Source: Cylindrodendrum hubeiense (taxonomy: Eukaryota > Ascomycota > Sordariomycetes > Hypocreales > Nectriaceae). From it: a stretch of DNA of 64,000 nt. The notes under the pieces are model-generated. The model worked only from the letters and a program-made list of their open reading frames with translations, searched no databases and was not told the DNA's origin. The translations under genes and the position numbers were made by a program. This document shows, piece after piece, positions 1 through 10,568 of this stretch. Each line of letters begins with the position of its first letter. Within the stretch, counting starts at the first letter, position 1. Where the stretch lies: the NCBI GenBank assembly GCA_014621425.1, contig JAANBB010000114.1, positions 1-64,000 on the forward strand. Direction: 5' to 3'.

Positions 1-402
1 ACTAGAGGGGGGGCGGGCAGGCGGTCTGGGAAGCCGTGCAGCGTGCCCAGGGGTGGTCAGTGTGGCTCCTTCCTCAGTTCCTGCTGTGCTGTGACCTGTC
101 TGCTGGCTCTGGGCGCACCTTCCCTTCCCCCCCTGAATCCCAGTGACCCAGTCCCCATCCGCCATCCCAGTCCCAGTGCAGGAGCGATTGGCCAGGCGTG
201 AAATTGCCCAGACCCCTTCAGGTCAACATCCTCCCTCTCCTTTACCTAAGTTAACATTTTCCCCTTGCTTCCCACGCACCACCCACCGCAACGCCTCTCC
301 AACGTCGACCTTCGTCCTCTCGATCTCGACAACCTCAACTTTTTGCCTGTCGCTTCTCAGCTACCTCTCCCTCGACCTCGTCCGAGATCTCGACTGCCCA
401 AC
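1..402 (+). promoter_or_regulatory. Septin upstream region and leader
   Basis: This is the 5' flank of the septin gene, truncated by the window edge. The last 200 bases are rich in C and T, as is common for leaders of well-expressed fungal genes. I see no coding sequence in it. A long forward reading frame that runs through it carries on into septin intron 1 and has no protein-like features. Confidence 0.4.
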
Positions 403-2052
403 ATGTCGTCCACTACCGTACGTTTCTCCCCTCAATATCCATACGCGCGTGCTCGCTGTCCCCGTCCTGTCCTGGTCGTCCTTGCATAACATGGCCACCC
501 GATGGAGCTGCCGCTACCGCATGGGGCGTCTCCCGGAGCTCGAGCGCGTCAAGCCGCATCATACATACAGCTGCTGACATGTGTACTCATCAGAAGATGA
601 TCCGTAGGAAGAAGAATGTGAAGAAGGGCATTCAGTTTTGCTTGATGGTCTGCGGTGCCTCTGGCACAGGTACGTGGCCCCATGCAGGAAATACTGCCAT
701 CATGTCCACGCCGCCCTTGCACTTGCCATCACTATGGTTGCGCAGGAAGCTAATCATCTAATACAGGCCGAACCACCTTTGTCAACACTCTCTGTGGTAA
801 GGGTGTTCTGACGCACAAGGACTCTGACGACTCCGGCAGTGCCCACCTTGAGGATGGTGTCAAGATTAAGCCCATCACCGTTGGTGCGTAACACTACGAT
901 CTCCCTTGCCCCCTAATGGCGACCACCTTTACTGATCTCATATCCCAGAATTAGAGCTCGACGAGGAGGGCACCCGCATCTCCTTGACCATTGTTGATAC
1001 CCCCGGATTCGGAGACCAGATCGACAACGAGGCCAGGTGAGCTCCCTTTCTTACAAACACGCCCCAATCCGCCTGCTCACACATGTCACACAGCTTCTCT
1101 GAGATCGTCGGTTACCTCGAGAGACAATACGACGACATTCTTGCCGAGGAGTCCCGTATCAAGCGTAACCCCCGCTTCAGAGACAACCGAGTTCATGCCA
1201 TGCTCTACTTCATCACCCCTACTGGTCATGGGTAAGTGTTTTGCGACCTGCAGATCTAGCGCAACTCTCGCTCATTCCAATACAGTCTCCGAGAACTCGA
1301 CATCGAGCTTATGAAGCGCCTCGCTCCCCGTGTCAACGTCATCCCCGTCATCGGCCGCGCCGACTCCCTTACACCCGCTGAGCTGGCCGAGTCCAAGAAG
1401 CTTGTCATGGAGGACATCGAGCACTACCGAATCCCCGTCTACAACTTCCCTTACGACATTGAGGAGGATGACGAGGACACCGTCGAGGAGAACGCAGAGC
1501 TCCGAGGCCTCATGCCCTTCGCCATTGTCGGCTCCGAGGACGTTGTCGAGATTGGCGGCCGCAAGGTCCGCGCCCGCCAGTACCCCTGGGGTGTTGTTGA
1601 GGTCGACAACCCTCGCCACTCCGACTTCCTGGCCATCCGATCCGCCCTGCTCCACAGCCATCTGGCTGATCTGAAGGAGATTACCCACGACTTCCTGTAC
1701 GAGAACTACCGTACCGAGAAGCTTTCTAAGAGTGTTGAGGGTGCTTCCGGGTAGGTTATCTCAGCTTCCATTATTGATAACCGCAGTTGCTAATGATTTC
1801 AGCATGGACAGCTCGATGAATCCCGAGGACCTTGCCTCCCAGTCCGTTCGCCTCAAGGAGGAGCAGCTCCGACGAGAGGAGGAGAAGCTTCGCGAGATCG
1901 AACTCAAGGTCCAGCGCGAGATCAACGAGAAGCGACAGGAGCTCCTGGCTCGCGAGTCCCAGCTTCGCGAGATCGAGGCCCGCATGCAACGAGAGGCAGC
2001 TGCCCAGGCCAACCCCCCGACAACCGAAGCCAACGGCGAGGAGACCAACTAG
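403..2052 (+). CDS. CDC11: Septin, Cdc11/AspA type
   Basis: Septin GTP-binding protein that joins hetero-oligomeric filaments at septa, hyphal tips and branch points. Exons read as 403-417, 594-669, 767-883, 949-1036, 1094-1231, 1286-1750 and 1803-2052, giving 382 aa. The first exon encodes only five residues (MSSTT). A basic stretch (RRKKNVKKG) precedes the GTPase domain. The P-loop region at residues 26-33 reads GASGTGRT, with Arg where active septins have Lys. The G3 motif DTPGFGD is at 86-92 and a G4-like GRAD at about 168-171. The septin-unique element follows, ending in FLYENYRTEKLSKS. Residues about 305-365 form a charged coiled coil (repeated RxEExLRE units), then a short tail. The degenerate P-loop, overall sequence and length match the Cdc11/AspA class rather than Cdc3, Cdc10 or Cdc12. 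It converges with the Bax-inhibitor gene. Confidence 0.93.
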
Positions 2053-3026
2053 ACCATCTCGCATCACATATTGGTTCTTTCCGCGGTGCTCCAAAAGTGC
2101 GACGTTGGACTATTGTCTATTGCTGGCGTTGGTTTTTCCCTCTCCCACGACTAAAGAGAAAGAAGATGAGAATATTCCCCCTGCTGCTGCGAAACTGAGA
2201 GTTGTCGTTTTCCTATTTTCTTCAACCGCCCTGCTACACCAAACCAAAAAGCTGCCCACGGTTTTGATATGATGGTAGAGATACCACCCCGGGGGGTCAT
2301 CCGTGGAATCATGACGGAGGACGGCCGCTAGCGCGAGGGGGTTTATTTATGTGGACGTTGCGGAGGACGCAGCCGGGCAAGGAGAGGAGAATCCCAGAGG
2401 AATGGAGACGACCATGCAATGCAATGCAGTTGACGCGCTCTGGCAACCAGAGGCTCTTGTCTTTATCGATGTGCGTCTCCGCCAGCCAATCAGCCAATCT
2501 TGTTAGCTGTATGGGCATCCATTTTCTCGAGGAGCATCCCTCCTTGGTTTTTTTCGTGTTTTCTCTAGTCGCCTTCTAATCCTGATATCAAATCAATTCG
2601 ATACTTCTTAATCCTCCCTTGATCTGATCTGGACTCGGAAGATAAGCGTAGTGTGCTCTGGTGTTATGCTACTGGTGCTTAGGGCTCGTTTCTGTCTCAC
2701 GCAATGAGGAGTGATTTAGAAGCTTGGAATGCTTGACAGCCGAACTGTCTTACTAAAACGAGCTGTCTGTAAAATGAGAAAAAGGAGAGGACAAGAACTT
2801 CAAGTTGAACGCCAAACCATGTGACCCTTACGGCTTCCCATCTCTTCTTCCGATAAGCAAAATAGGCGTCGTGGAAATTAACAGACTACCCGAGACAACA
2901 ATTCCTCAACTTGAAAAGACGCAAGGAAATCTGGACTTAGGAAACCCCGTCATTGGAGCAATCTTCCACTCCATCACGCACTTATTCACATACACTCACC
3001 ATTTTCATTGACACTGCGCGCGCAGC
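2053..3026. other. Convergent intergenic region
   Basis: This is the 3' flank shared by two convergent genes, septin (+) and the Bax-inhibitor family gene (-). It presumably contains both 3' UTRs and polyadenylation sites. I see no reading frame with protein-like content and no repeat. Confidence 0.5.
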
Positions 3027-4048
3027 TTAGTTGTTGGACTGGCTGTTGAGAATGCGCAGGATAGCGAGGAAGAGGTTGATGATGTCGAGGTACAGGCTGA
3101 TGGCAGCGGCAATCTCCTCCTCGACGTGGTGGTGACGCATGATGAGTTGTGTGTCAACCAGGATGTAGGCGCTGAAGATGAGAGCGGCCGCGCCTCCGTA
3201 GATGAGCTCAGCAGTGGAGTTGTACGGGAAGAACATGGCCATAAAGCTGAATAGGACGAGACCCCAGAGAGCGCCGAAGAGATACGGCATCCATGAGGTG
3301 AAATCGTAGCGTGACTGGCAAGCGAAGGCAGTGAGGAAGACGAAGATACCAGCAGTGAGGATAACAGCGTTGAGGACGATCTCTGTCTTGTAGAATGATA
3401 CGATGACAGAGATCGTATAGGCCTCGGCGAGTGTGAACAGGGACAGGAAAAGAAGGTTGGTAGGATACGACTTGCGCTTCCAGTAGGTCAGGCCCATGAA
3501 AACCATGGCACTGATGAGCTACAGATTTTGTTAGCAGTGTACACTTTTGGATAACCCCTCGCTCAAGCTGAACCGCCATCTCCGCGAGTTGAGAGTTGGG
3601 GCTCTAGAACAACGTACCGAGATCCAAACGACACCGGGGTGGCTCTGAATCCAATCCTTATACCCGGTGCTGAAGAAGGTGAGGGAGCTAACACCGGCGG
3701 TGGCGAGAAGCTGAACGGTCAAGATGGTGTAGACCTTGCGGATGAACTGGTTGCGGATGTCGACGGTAGCCTCGGCCACCGAACCACCGAACTAGAAAGG
3801 CGTGTTAGCCATCGCATCAAAAGCTCCATCCAGCCAGGTGTATATTTCGCAATTCAAAGCCCAGCGGGAGCTATCTCTCTGCTCACCTTGAAATCATCGG
3901 GGATGTTGTCCTCGCTGTCGCGCGGGGCGCCGCCAAAGAGGCCCTGGGTCTCGTCGCGGGAGGAGGAGCCGTAGGCGGGGGGTGCGCTGGTGAAGTCGTC
4001 ATCAGGCTCCTGCTGGGGCGCGGGCTGGTACTTTGCGGTGGAGGCCAT
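3027..4048 (-). CDS. BXI1: Bax inhibitor family (TMBIM/Bxi1) membrane protein
   Basis: Multi-pass membrane protein of the Bax inhibitor-1/LFG family, acting in ER, vacuole or mitochondrial membranes in calcium leak and stress-linked cell death. Exons on the minus strand are 4048-3887, 3791-3618 and 3518-3027, giving 275 aa. The first about 60 residues are polar and Pro-rich (QPAPQQEPDDDF), a cytosolic tail typical of fungal members. The core starts near FGGSVAEATVDIRNQFIRKV and holds about seven hydrophobic segments. Signatures include RKVYTILTVQLLATAG at the start of TM1 and, near the end, SAYILVDTQLIM followed by AISLYLDIINLFLAILRIL. The charged DTQ and DIIN residues are those of the conserved family pore and pH-sensing motif. 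All exon junctions are in phase 0. Function is assigned from the family. Confidence 0.92.
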
Positions 4049-7000
4049 AGCTGCAACGATGAGATTCGCTCGAGTTCTGGATGGGAATCGTTGGGCTGGT
4101 TGTGATGGTGGTAGAAGTCCGACGTTATGTAGAGCGCAAGGACGTCGACGATGTGAGGCGATGGGTGATGACGCCTGGCCGAATGAGCGCTTGGAAGGTC
4201 ATGTGGGTGGGTGGAGTTAGCTGTGGCGCTAGGCAGGTGTTACAGATAGATGAACTATATGTGGCGGTGCACGTTGTGGCACTAGCTTGGGATTATGTGG
4301 GTATACAGTGCCCACACTGTATTGGTTATAGCTTGAAAACTCAACGGTGAGGTGAGTGAGCCTCGCTGAGGCAGTTCGGGCAGTCTCTCTACCATGAATT
4401 TGCCATGCCAACTCCCGAGACTTCAAATAACCCAGCTTGATCCAAATACTCACAATAGCCTCCCCCCAAGTACTTGTTACCTGATAGGATAAGAAACCGA
4501 ACTGAGCTTCCCTGCTGGTGCAGCCCATGGGTCTAGGGTAGGAATAGGGAATGGCCAGGGACACGAAACACTCTATGAGATGCGCCCCAGTCCCGAGACA
4601 ATGTTTATTCTCAGATGGAAGCCTTGACACGCGGAAACCGGGCGTCAAGTCTGTATGTGCTCATCACCGACATATTCTGGTAGGGTTAGAACAGGGGCAC
4701 GCGGCGAGTAGTTTTCGTATAACATATCGCGTTCAGCACCGGTGGAGACCGGCGGTACGGTACGCAGTAGCGTAGTTGACGTGCGTACGCAAGAAGATAC
4801 GCGCCTCTCGGTTCCACTGGTGCTTCTAGCTATCCATGTTCTTCCAGACCCTCGTACCTATTCATAGAACAGAGAATACACAGTTTAAAGGTCATTGTGT
4901 CATTTTGAGTTCCGATTTGATTAAATGGGTAGTTGTCACACTCGGCCATGGGCATGATATGATGTGTGGCGTCTGCGGCACGCCTAGAACAGTGTCAGTT
5001 TGGCGGTGGATGGACGCGGGGGACGGCATTCCACGGGCAACGCCGATAAGGCGTGATAGGCCGTGGTGCATGCAAAAGTTGTTTGGCCAGCCAGGGGGGT
5101 TGGGTTTGTTTTCGAGGTATGCGACGAGGCGCCGACGTGGCGCCTCATACACGCGGAATGCCATGCGTGATGCAGTAGGCGGGCATGTAGCGATAACATC
5201 CCGGTGGATATACGGACCTACTGGAGCTGAGCGCACCCGAAGACGGATGCGAGGCGTGAGGGGTCAGGCAGGCCACGACAAAGGGGGAAGGAGGGGGATT
5301 GGAGCAGTGACCGGGCGGACCAATTGCTGATGTTTAGGGAGTTTATGATATTGAAGCAGAAGAAACAGAGGGGAGGGCGGCTCTGGGAGCTCTGACCACC
5401 TGGTTGGTTGTAAGACATCCGACGGACTTTGTTGAGGAGCAGCGAATACTGAACGGATGTATGCTGCACGGAGCACGGGGCACGGAGATCAAAGAGTGGG
5501 CAGCCAACGCAGGGAAGCGAGGACACAGAGAAAGCAGGGCCAGCCCGCCAACCAGACGCCGGGAAATACCCAGCTTGTCACTCGTCGGGAGGCCATAGGT
5601 ACCGAGTTACAGCCCCCAGGGCATTTATGGGGCATTTACAGGGCACTTCAGGACAAACAACCCCCCTACTCCATGGGGCAGAGCAGCCGGCCGAGGCACG
5701 AAACCGGTGGCGGCAGTCGACGGAGCATGGCCCAAAACAAGCGCAGATGAGATGCAGCAGGTCCATGACAGTCTAGGTACCTTGGCAATGGGCACTAGAA
5801 GACGAATCAGAGCCTTTTGGCCATGCCTGGCCATGTGCTCCGGGTCCGACACCTCGCTTGGGCAGACGGGCATTTCCAGCCGGGATCAAGGTAAACGTTT
5901 CGTTCAGATCCTTTTCCTTCCCGTCTTTCCCATTGTCACTGTCACTGTCACGGGCCAACGACATTATGGTTTCGGAGGTGTGCCGCCACCCGCCAAACAC
6001 GCTTTCAGGGGTCCAGGGGCAATTGGGCAATTGTACGTCAGCATGGAAGTTTAAAGGCATCTGGAACCAGGCCGGGACTAAGCAACGAGCTACTGTGTAG
6101 CACTCCAAGTGCTACGCTACCTGGCCCAAAAAAGTACCGCAGATCCGGCACGCGAGTAAGCTCAGATGTGTGGGATACATTGGATTGCGAGCTCCAGGAC
6201 AGAGGCAGTTCTTCCAAAAAGTGTGCCTGCTGACTGCTGTGTGCTGCAGAGGGGGCCGTGCTGGGTGCTTGTGGTTGCTACTGGCGGGCGCTTTGCCTCA
6301 CCTAAAAACAACCCGACCCGAGCACGAGGGGGAGACAAGGAACAAGGGGCCAGTGACAACAGGGAAGGGGGCTAGAGGCCGGAAGGGGGTCGACATCCCC
6401 CACTGGGTCCTCAACGTTTTGGATTGTGCCATGAAGGCATGGTAGTCGGTATGTACCTACACCTCTGGACTCATTGTGGCTGGATGGGATGTGCGCCGTC
6501 TGCCAGCCGTCTGCCAGCCGCGGAGGCTAAACGAACAAACGACCAACTAGGACAGAGTTGCTGCATGCAGACACAACGGTGCAGTGGTGCGGATTGACAT
6601 GCGGGAGTCGAGAGGATCCCCGTGCTTCCTTGGAATAATGCCTACATAACACTGTGTACGGAGCAGGCGAGTAGCCTGTGCCGGTGCAGGATGCTCGGCA
6701 GGGAGGCTCGAGATGGACGAGGTCCCAGGCAGGGAGAGCTGGATGGATGGACGAGGTGGAGGTGCTCCGTAGTGGAGCTGCCCAGGAGGAGGGGAAGACA
6801 GGGGAGTGGAGGCGGGCATACAGGGGGCCATCTGCCGCCGCTCAACAGGCACCTGTAATCTGGATGTCACTACAGATGTAGAAAAGCCTAGATGCGCGAC
6901 GTCGAGGCCCTGTCGAAGCACTTGGTCCCCGGTCCATTGGGGTCCATTGGGAGTCCACTGGGGGCCACCAATTCCACTAGAAACCCAGCAGACGACCACT

Positions 7001-7998
7001 GGGAGAGCCCCAATTGGCAGTCCCCCGTAGCTAGCCCGCTGTGCTGCCCGGGACCGACACCCTCCTTCCGGGCCCCCTCCGCAGCGCTTGAATGTTTCCC
7101 GGGCCTCAGGGCCACTGCGGCTCAGAGCAGACACAGACACAGGCCACAGGCCACAGGCCACAGGCCCAGACACAGGCCCTGAGCACGCACTGCGCTCTTG
7201 GTGCACCCGCCCGCACTTCCGCGCTTCCACACGCCTGCCACACCCGGGCCACGGGCCTTTCCAGGGCCCTGCTCACCGCCTTGGGGATTTGCCCGTTGTG
7301 GGGCATGGCCTCCAGGCGTCTGCTACGAAGTGCCCCCCCCCGACCGGCCTTGGCACATGGATCTGTCGAGCCAATTCAGATCGGGGATTCAAATTCATCG
7401 TGTTCCCAGTTCCCTCTGGTAGCGTGGCTACTATTTACTCTTCCCTCCGTCTCCGTGTCCTGCCCCTCCTCTCCGCCGTCAGGTTTTTTGGGACCCTTCT
7501 CTCCTGTTGCTGCTAGTCCCGAGAGTTGCATCTATTCCCCCATCCGCCGCTCACCTGAACCAACTCTTGCTTCTTCGACCTCCGCAGCTCATCGAGATCG
7601 CTGCCTGCCGACCGCTTCCCGCCGTCGACAAACCCAACCACCAAGAAAAAGCCATTGACGGAGACGTACCCCTTCTCTCACCTCTCCTCTTCCGTCTCTC
7701 CTCTTTTTTTTCTTTCTCTTCCGCCGCACAGAGCCTGGCGCAGCCGCTGTTTGCCTCTCCGTTCTCCCTCTCTCATTTTCTCACCCACCCGCAATCGCTC
7801 GCTCGTGTCCCCTCGGCCCGCTACGCCCCAACCAACAAGCCAGCGATTCAGCCACAGGTGTCTGTTGAGCCTGGAACAGACAAAATATCCAAATAACGAG
7901 ACGAGACGAATTCACACGGCAAGACACACGACAAGACACACGACAACCTTCCTCCCACCACCGCGAACCCATCCGCGTACTCTCCAAGCGGCTCAACC
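4049..7998. other. Gene-free region and ceramide synthase leader
   Basis: About 4 kb lie between the divergent Bax-inhibitor and ceramide synthase genes. Reading frames up to 227 codons occur on both strands, but they look like chance frames: rich in Pro, Arg and Ser, with no domain and no plausible splice pattern. Short direct repeats occur at 6493-6520 (GTCTGCCAGCC units) and about 7138-7172 (CACAGGC units). From about 7360 to 7998 no ATG occurs on the plus strand and the sequence is C/T-rich, so this part probably includes a long 5' UTR of the downstream gene. Confidence 0.5.
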
Positions 7999-10100
7999 AT
8001 GAGCGCCTCGGGCTTCCCTGCACCGTCGCAGGTCGACGACCAGGTCTCCTCCCCCACCACCACCAATGGCCGTGCCATTGGAAATGCTCCGGCGACATCA
8101 TCCGCGGCCCCTGCGCCAACAGCTACAGCTTCCGTAAGCCCAAAGGCCAATGCAACGGTCAATGGATACAGCAACGGAAACAGCAACGGAAACACCAAGG
8201 ACAAGACGACTTTCGTCACGGCTCCTCGCCCGCGCCTCAAGTCGGGACACAGCACCCCCAACATGAACGGCCCCCTCTACATGCAGTCGGGCAGTAGCGT
8301 GGTTCTCGTCCGGCGACTGAGGCGCAAGGAGGAGAGCACCTGGAAGCACCTCTCCCGCTGGTTTGTGGAGAACCAGATTGGTAAGTCTACTTTATCCCAT
8401 TGACCCCCAATCCCCCTCACAAGACGTCGAGCTCTGCCCAGCTGCGCTTCCCGCGCACCCCTCATATGTGTGATGTGCGGGTTGTGGGTGTGGATGCGCT
8501 GTGGTTGCGGTTGCAGTTGAATGCCTCCTCCAAGCACCTCCAAGCACCCCGCGTGGCACAGCACCCACATCCCCCCTGGCACACCCTTCCGGACACCGCC
8601 GCTTGCTGGCGCCATGTCCCCTCTTCTCTCTCTCCGCTTGCGCATTCGTCTCAATGCCCTGTCCGTCCTTGCCTGCACCGGCATTTGTGATGCAGATGTT
8701 GTGACGCAGATGCACAGCTGCATCATCTTGTCGCCAAGCTCTGCTAACACATGATTCCCCGACTTTAGGCCTTTCATTCAACCTTCTCGCTCTCCTCTTC
8801 CTCGCCCACAGCTTCATCCCCAAGGCCAAGATACACACAACCAAATTCTTCCAACTCAGCTATTACAACCCCGCGTCCGGCGAATACGGCATCGGCTTCG
8901 ACGATGGCTTTTTTATCATCTTCGGCATTGTCGCCTTCACCGGCCTCCGCGCCGCCACTATGGAATACCTACTCGCACCCCTCGCCAAGCTCCAGGGCAT
9001 CACTAAGAGAAAGGCCTTGACCCGCTTCAGCGAGCAAGCTTGGCTCACTGTCCTGTATACCGTCTTCTGGCCTCTTGGAATGGTTAGTGCACAAATATGA
9101 ACCGCCAGCAGTGACAGCGCCGCTGACACCCAAAACAGTACATCTACTACACCTCTCCCCATTGGTTGAACATGAGGGAGTGTTGGACTAGCTGGCCTAA
9201 CCGTGAGCTCGGTGGTCTCATGAAGAGCTACCTCCTGGTCCAGTGGGCTTTCTGGCTACAGCAAATCATTGTTGTTCACATTGAGGAGCGCCGTAAGGAC
9301 CACTGGCAGATGCTCACTCACCATTTCATCACCACATCCCTCATCTGGGCATGCTACGCCTACGGCCACACCCGCATCGGCAACTTCATCCTGGTCATCA
9401 TGGATCTGGGTGATTTGATTCTACCGGTAGGTTCCTCTGCCCCTTAAAAATCCATGCGGAGGAGTCCCCCTGCTGACGTTTATTTACACAGCTCGCCAAA
9501 TGTCTCAAGTACTGCGGATTCCAGAAGCTTTGCGACGCCATGTTCGGCCTCTTCGTCGTCTCATGGTTCGTTTGCCGTCACGTCCTGTACTTGACGGCCT
9601 GCTGGTCCGTCTATGCGCATACCCCCGAAATTGTGGGCGATCGCTGCTTCCAGGGCAGCAACGAGAACAGGGTCGGGCCATTTGACACGCCTCCGGGATT
9701 TTCGTACAGCATCCAACCTTTCCTGGACGGCAACGGCCTGCTTTGCTTCAACAACAGGGTCATGTGGGCCTTCCTAGCCCCCCTCCTCTTCCTCCAGGTC
9801 CTCACCATTATCTGGTTCACCATGATTGTCCGTGTCGTGATCAAGGTCCTCAAGGGAGGTGTTTCCGATGACGTGCGCAGTGATGGGGAGGAAGAAGAGG
9901 AGGATGAAGAGGATGAATTTATTTACGAGGAAGCTCAGCCCCTTGAGGAGGAGGTCGGTGTCGAGGACCTTGACCTTCGAAACTGGGAGCGCCGAAGCGG
10001 CCTCAAGAAGCAGGCTAGCAGCTCTGGAGTCAGCCTGCCGGGACACAGCGATCGCAAGGAGTTGCTGGGACGCATTGGCTGCGAGAAGCAGGTTGATTAA
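7999..10100 (+). CDS. LAG1: Sphingosine N-acyltransferase (ceramide synthase), Lag1/Lac1 family
   Basis: ER membrane enzyme that joins a fatty acyl-CoA to a sphingoid base to make (dihydro)ceramide. Exons are 7999-8380, 8769-9082, 9139-9426 and 9492-10100, giving 530 aa. The first about 95 residues are low-complexity Ser/Thr/Asn/Ala. The TLC domain follows, with several membrane spans. Its active-site Lag1p region contains the His pair at residues 293-294 (QMLTHHFITT), followed by the conserved MDLGD acidic motif. The tail is very acidic (about residues 461-489, EEEEEDEEDEF), a feature of fungal ceramide synthases, where casein kinase 2 sites in the tail regulate activity. The start is supported by the absence of any ATG in the preceding about 640 bases. 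Intron 1 is long (388 nt) for this window. It could be either the LagA or BarA paralogue; I cannot tell which. Confidence 0.93.
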
Positions 10101-10568
10101 ACTGCTGGGACAGGGAGTTATTCGGGGCCATGTTGCCATTTCACGCCAGACTCGCCTCATGCTGCGGTCTCGTGCGTTACTTGTTTTTGTTTTTGTTTTT
10201 GTTTTCCACATCCATGTGCTCTGGACCCGTAACCCGGTGTTGGAGCGCTCCCTTATTGACGATTTTGGTTTTGGTTTCTTCGTCCAGAGCCGGAGCGCGA
10301 ACGGATGAATGGGGTCAGGCACCTTGCATGAACTGGAGCACCAGCTACGTCTCATAGATGATGATGCCCCTAGCAGAGAGAACACAAAAGTTTGCTTGTA
10401 TATTTGGAAGTGCATTTTAGACTGGGGATTTTGTAAAGATGTCTTGTCTTGGCTTGCTATATGGTTTCCCTATGGACATGAGAGACGGGAACATTCGACC
10501 CCTGAATGCGCCGTCCACATCAATGAAACTTACTCCTCGCTCACCATCCCCTCCGATGGAGTTGAATC
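10101..10568. other. Convergent 3' flanks
   Basis: This is the intergenic stretch between the convergent ceramide synthase and acyl-CoA synthetase genes. It holds a short tandem GTTTTT array (four units, about 10182-10206), probably in the ceramide synthase 3' UTR. No gene is seen. Confidence 0.5.
10182..10206 (+). repeat. GTTTTT microsatellite
   Basis: Four near-perfect copies of the hexamer GTTTTT lie about 80 bases after the ceramide synthase stop codon. A U-rich run in the transcript could affect mRNA stability or 3' end formation, but that is only inference. Confidence 0.8.

Noticed and set aside
4680..4692. TAGGGTTAG, telomere-like sequence
   Set aside because: Only about one and a half repeat units; not an interstitial telomere array.
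6547..7230. 227-codon minus-strand frame
   Set aside because: Low-complexity, passes through short tandem repeats, no domain, and equally long frames exist on the other strand.
7655..8002. Open frame whose stop overlaps the ceramide synthase ATG, considered as an upstream ORF
   Set aside because: It has no ATG start anywhere, so it cannot be an ordinary upstream ORF.
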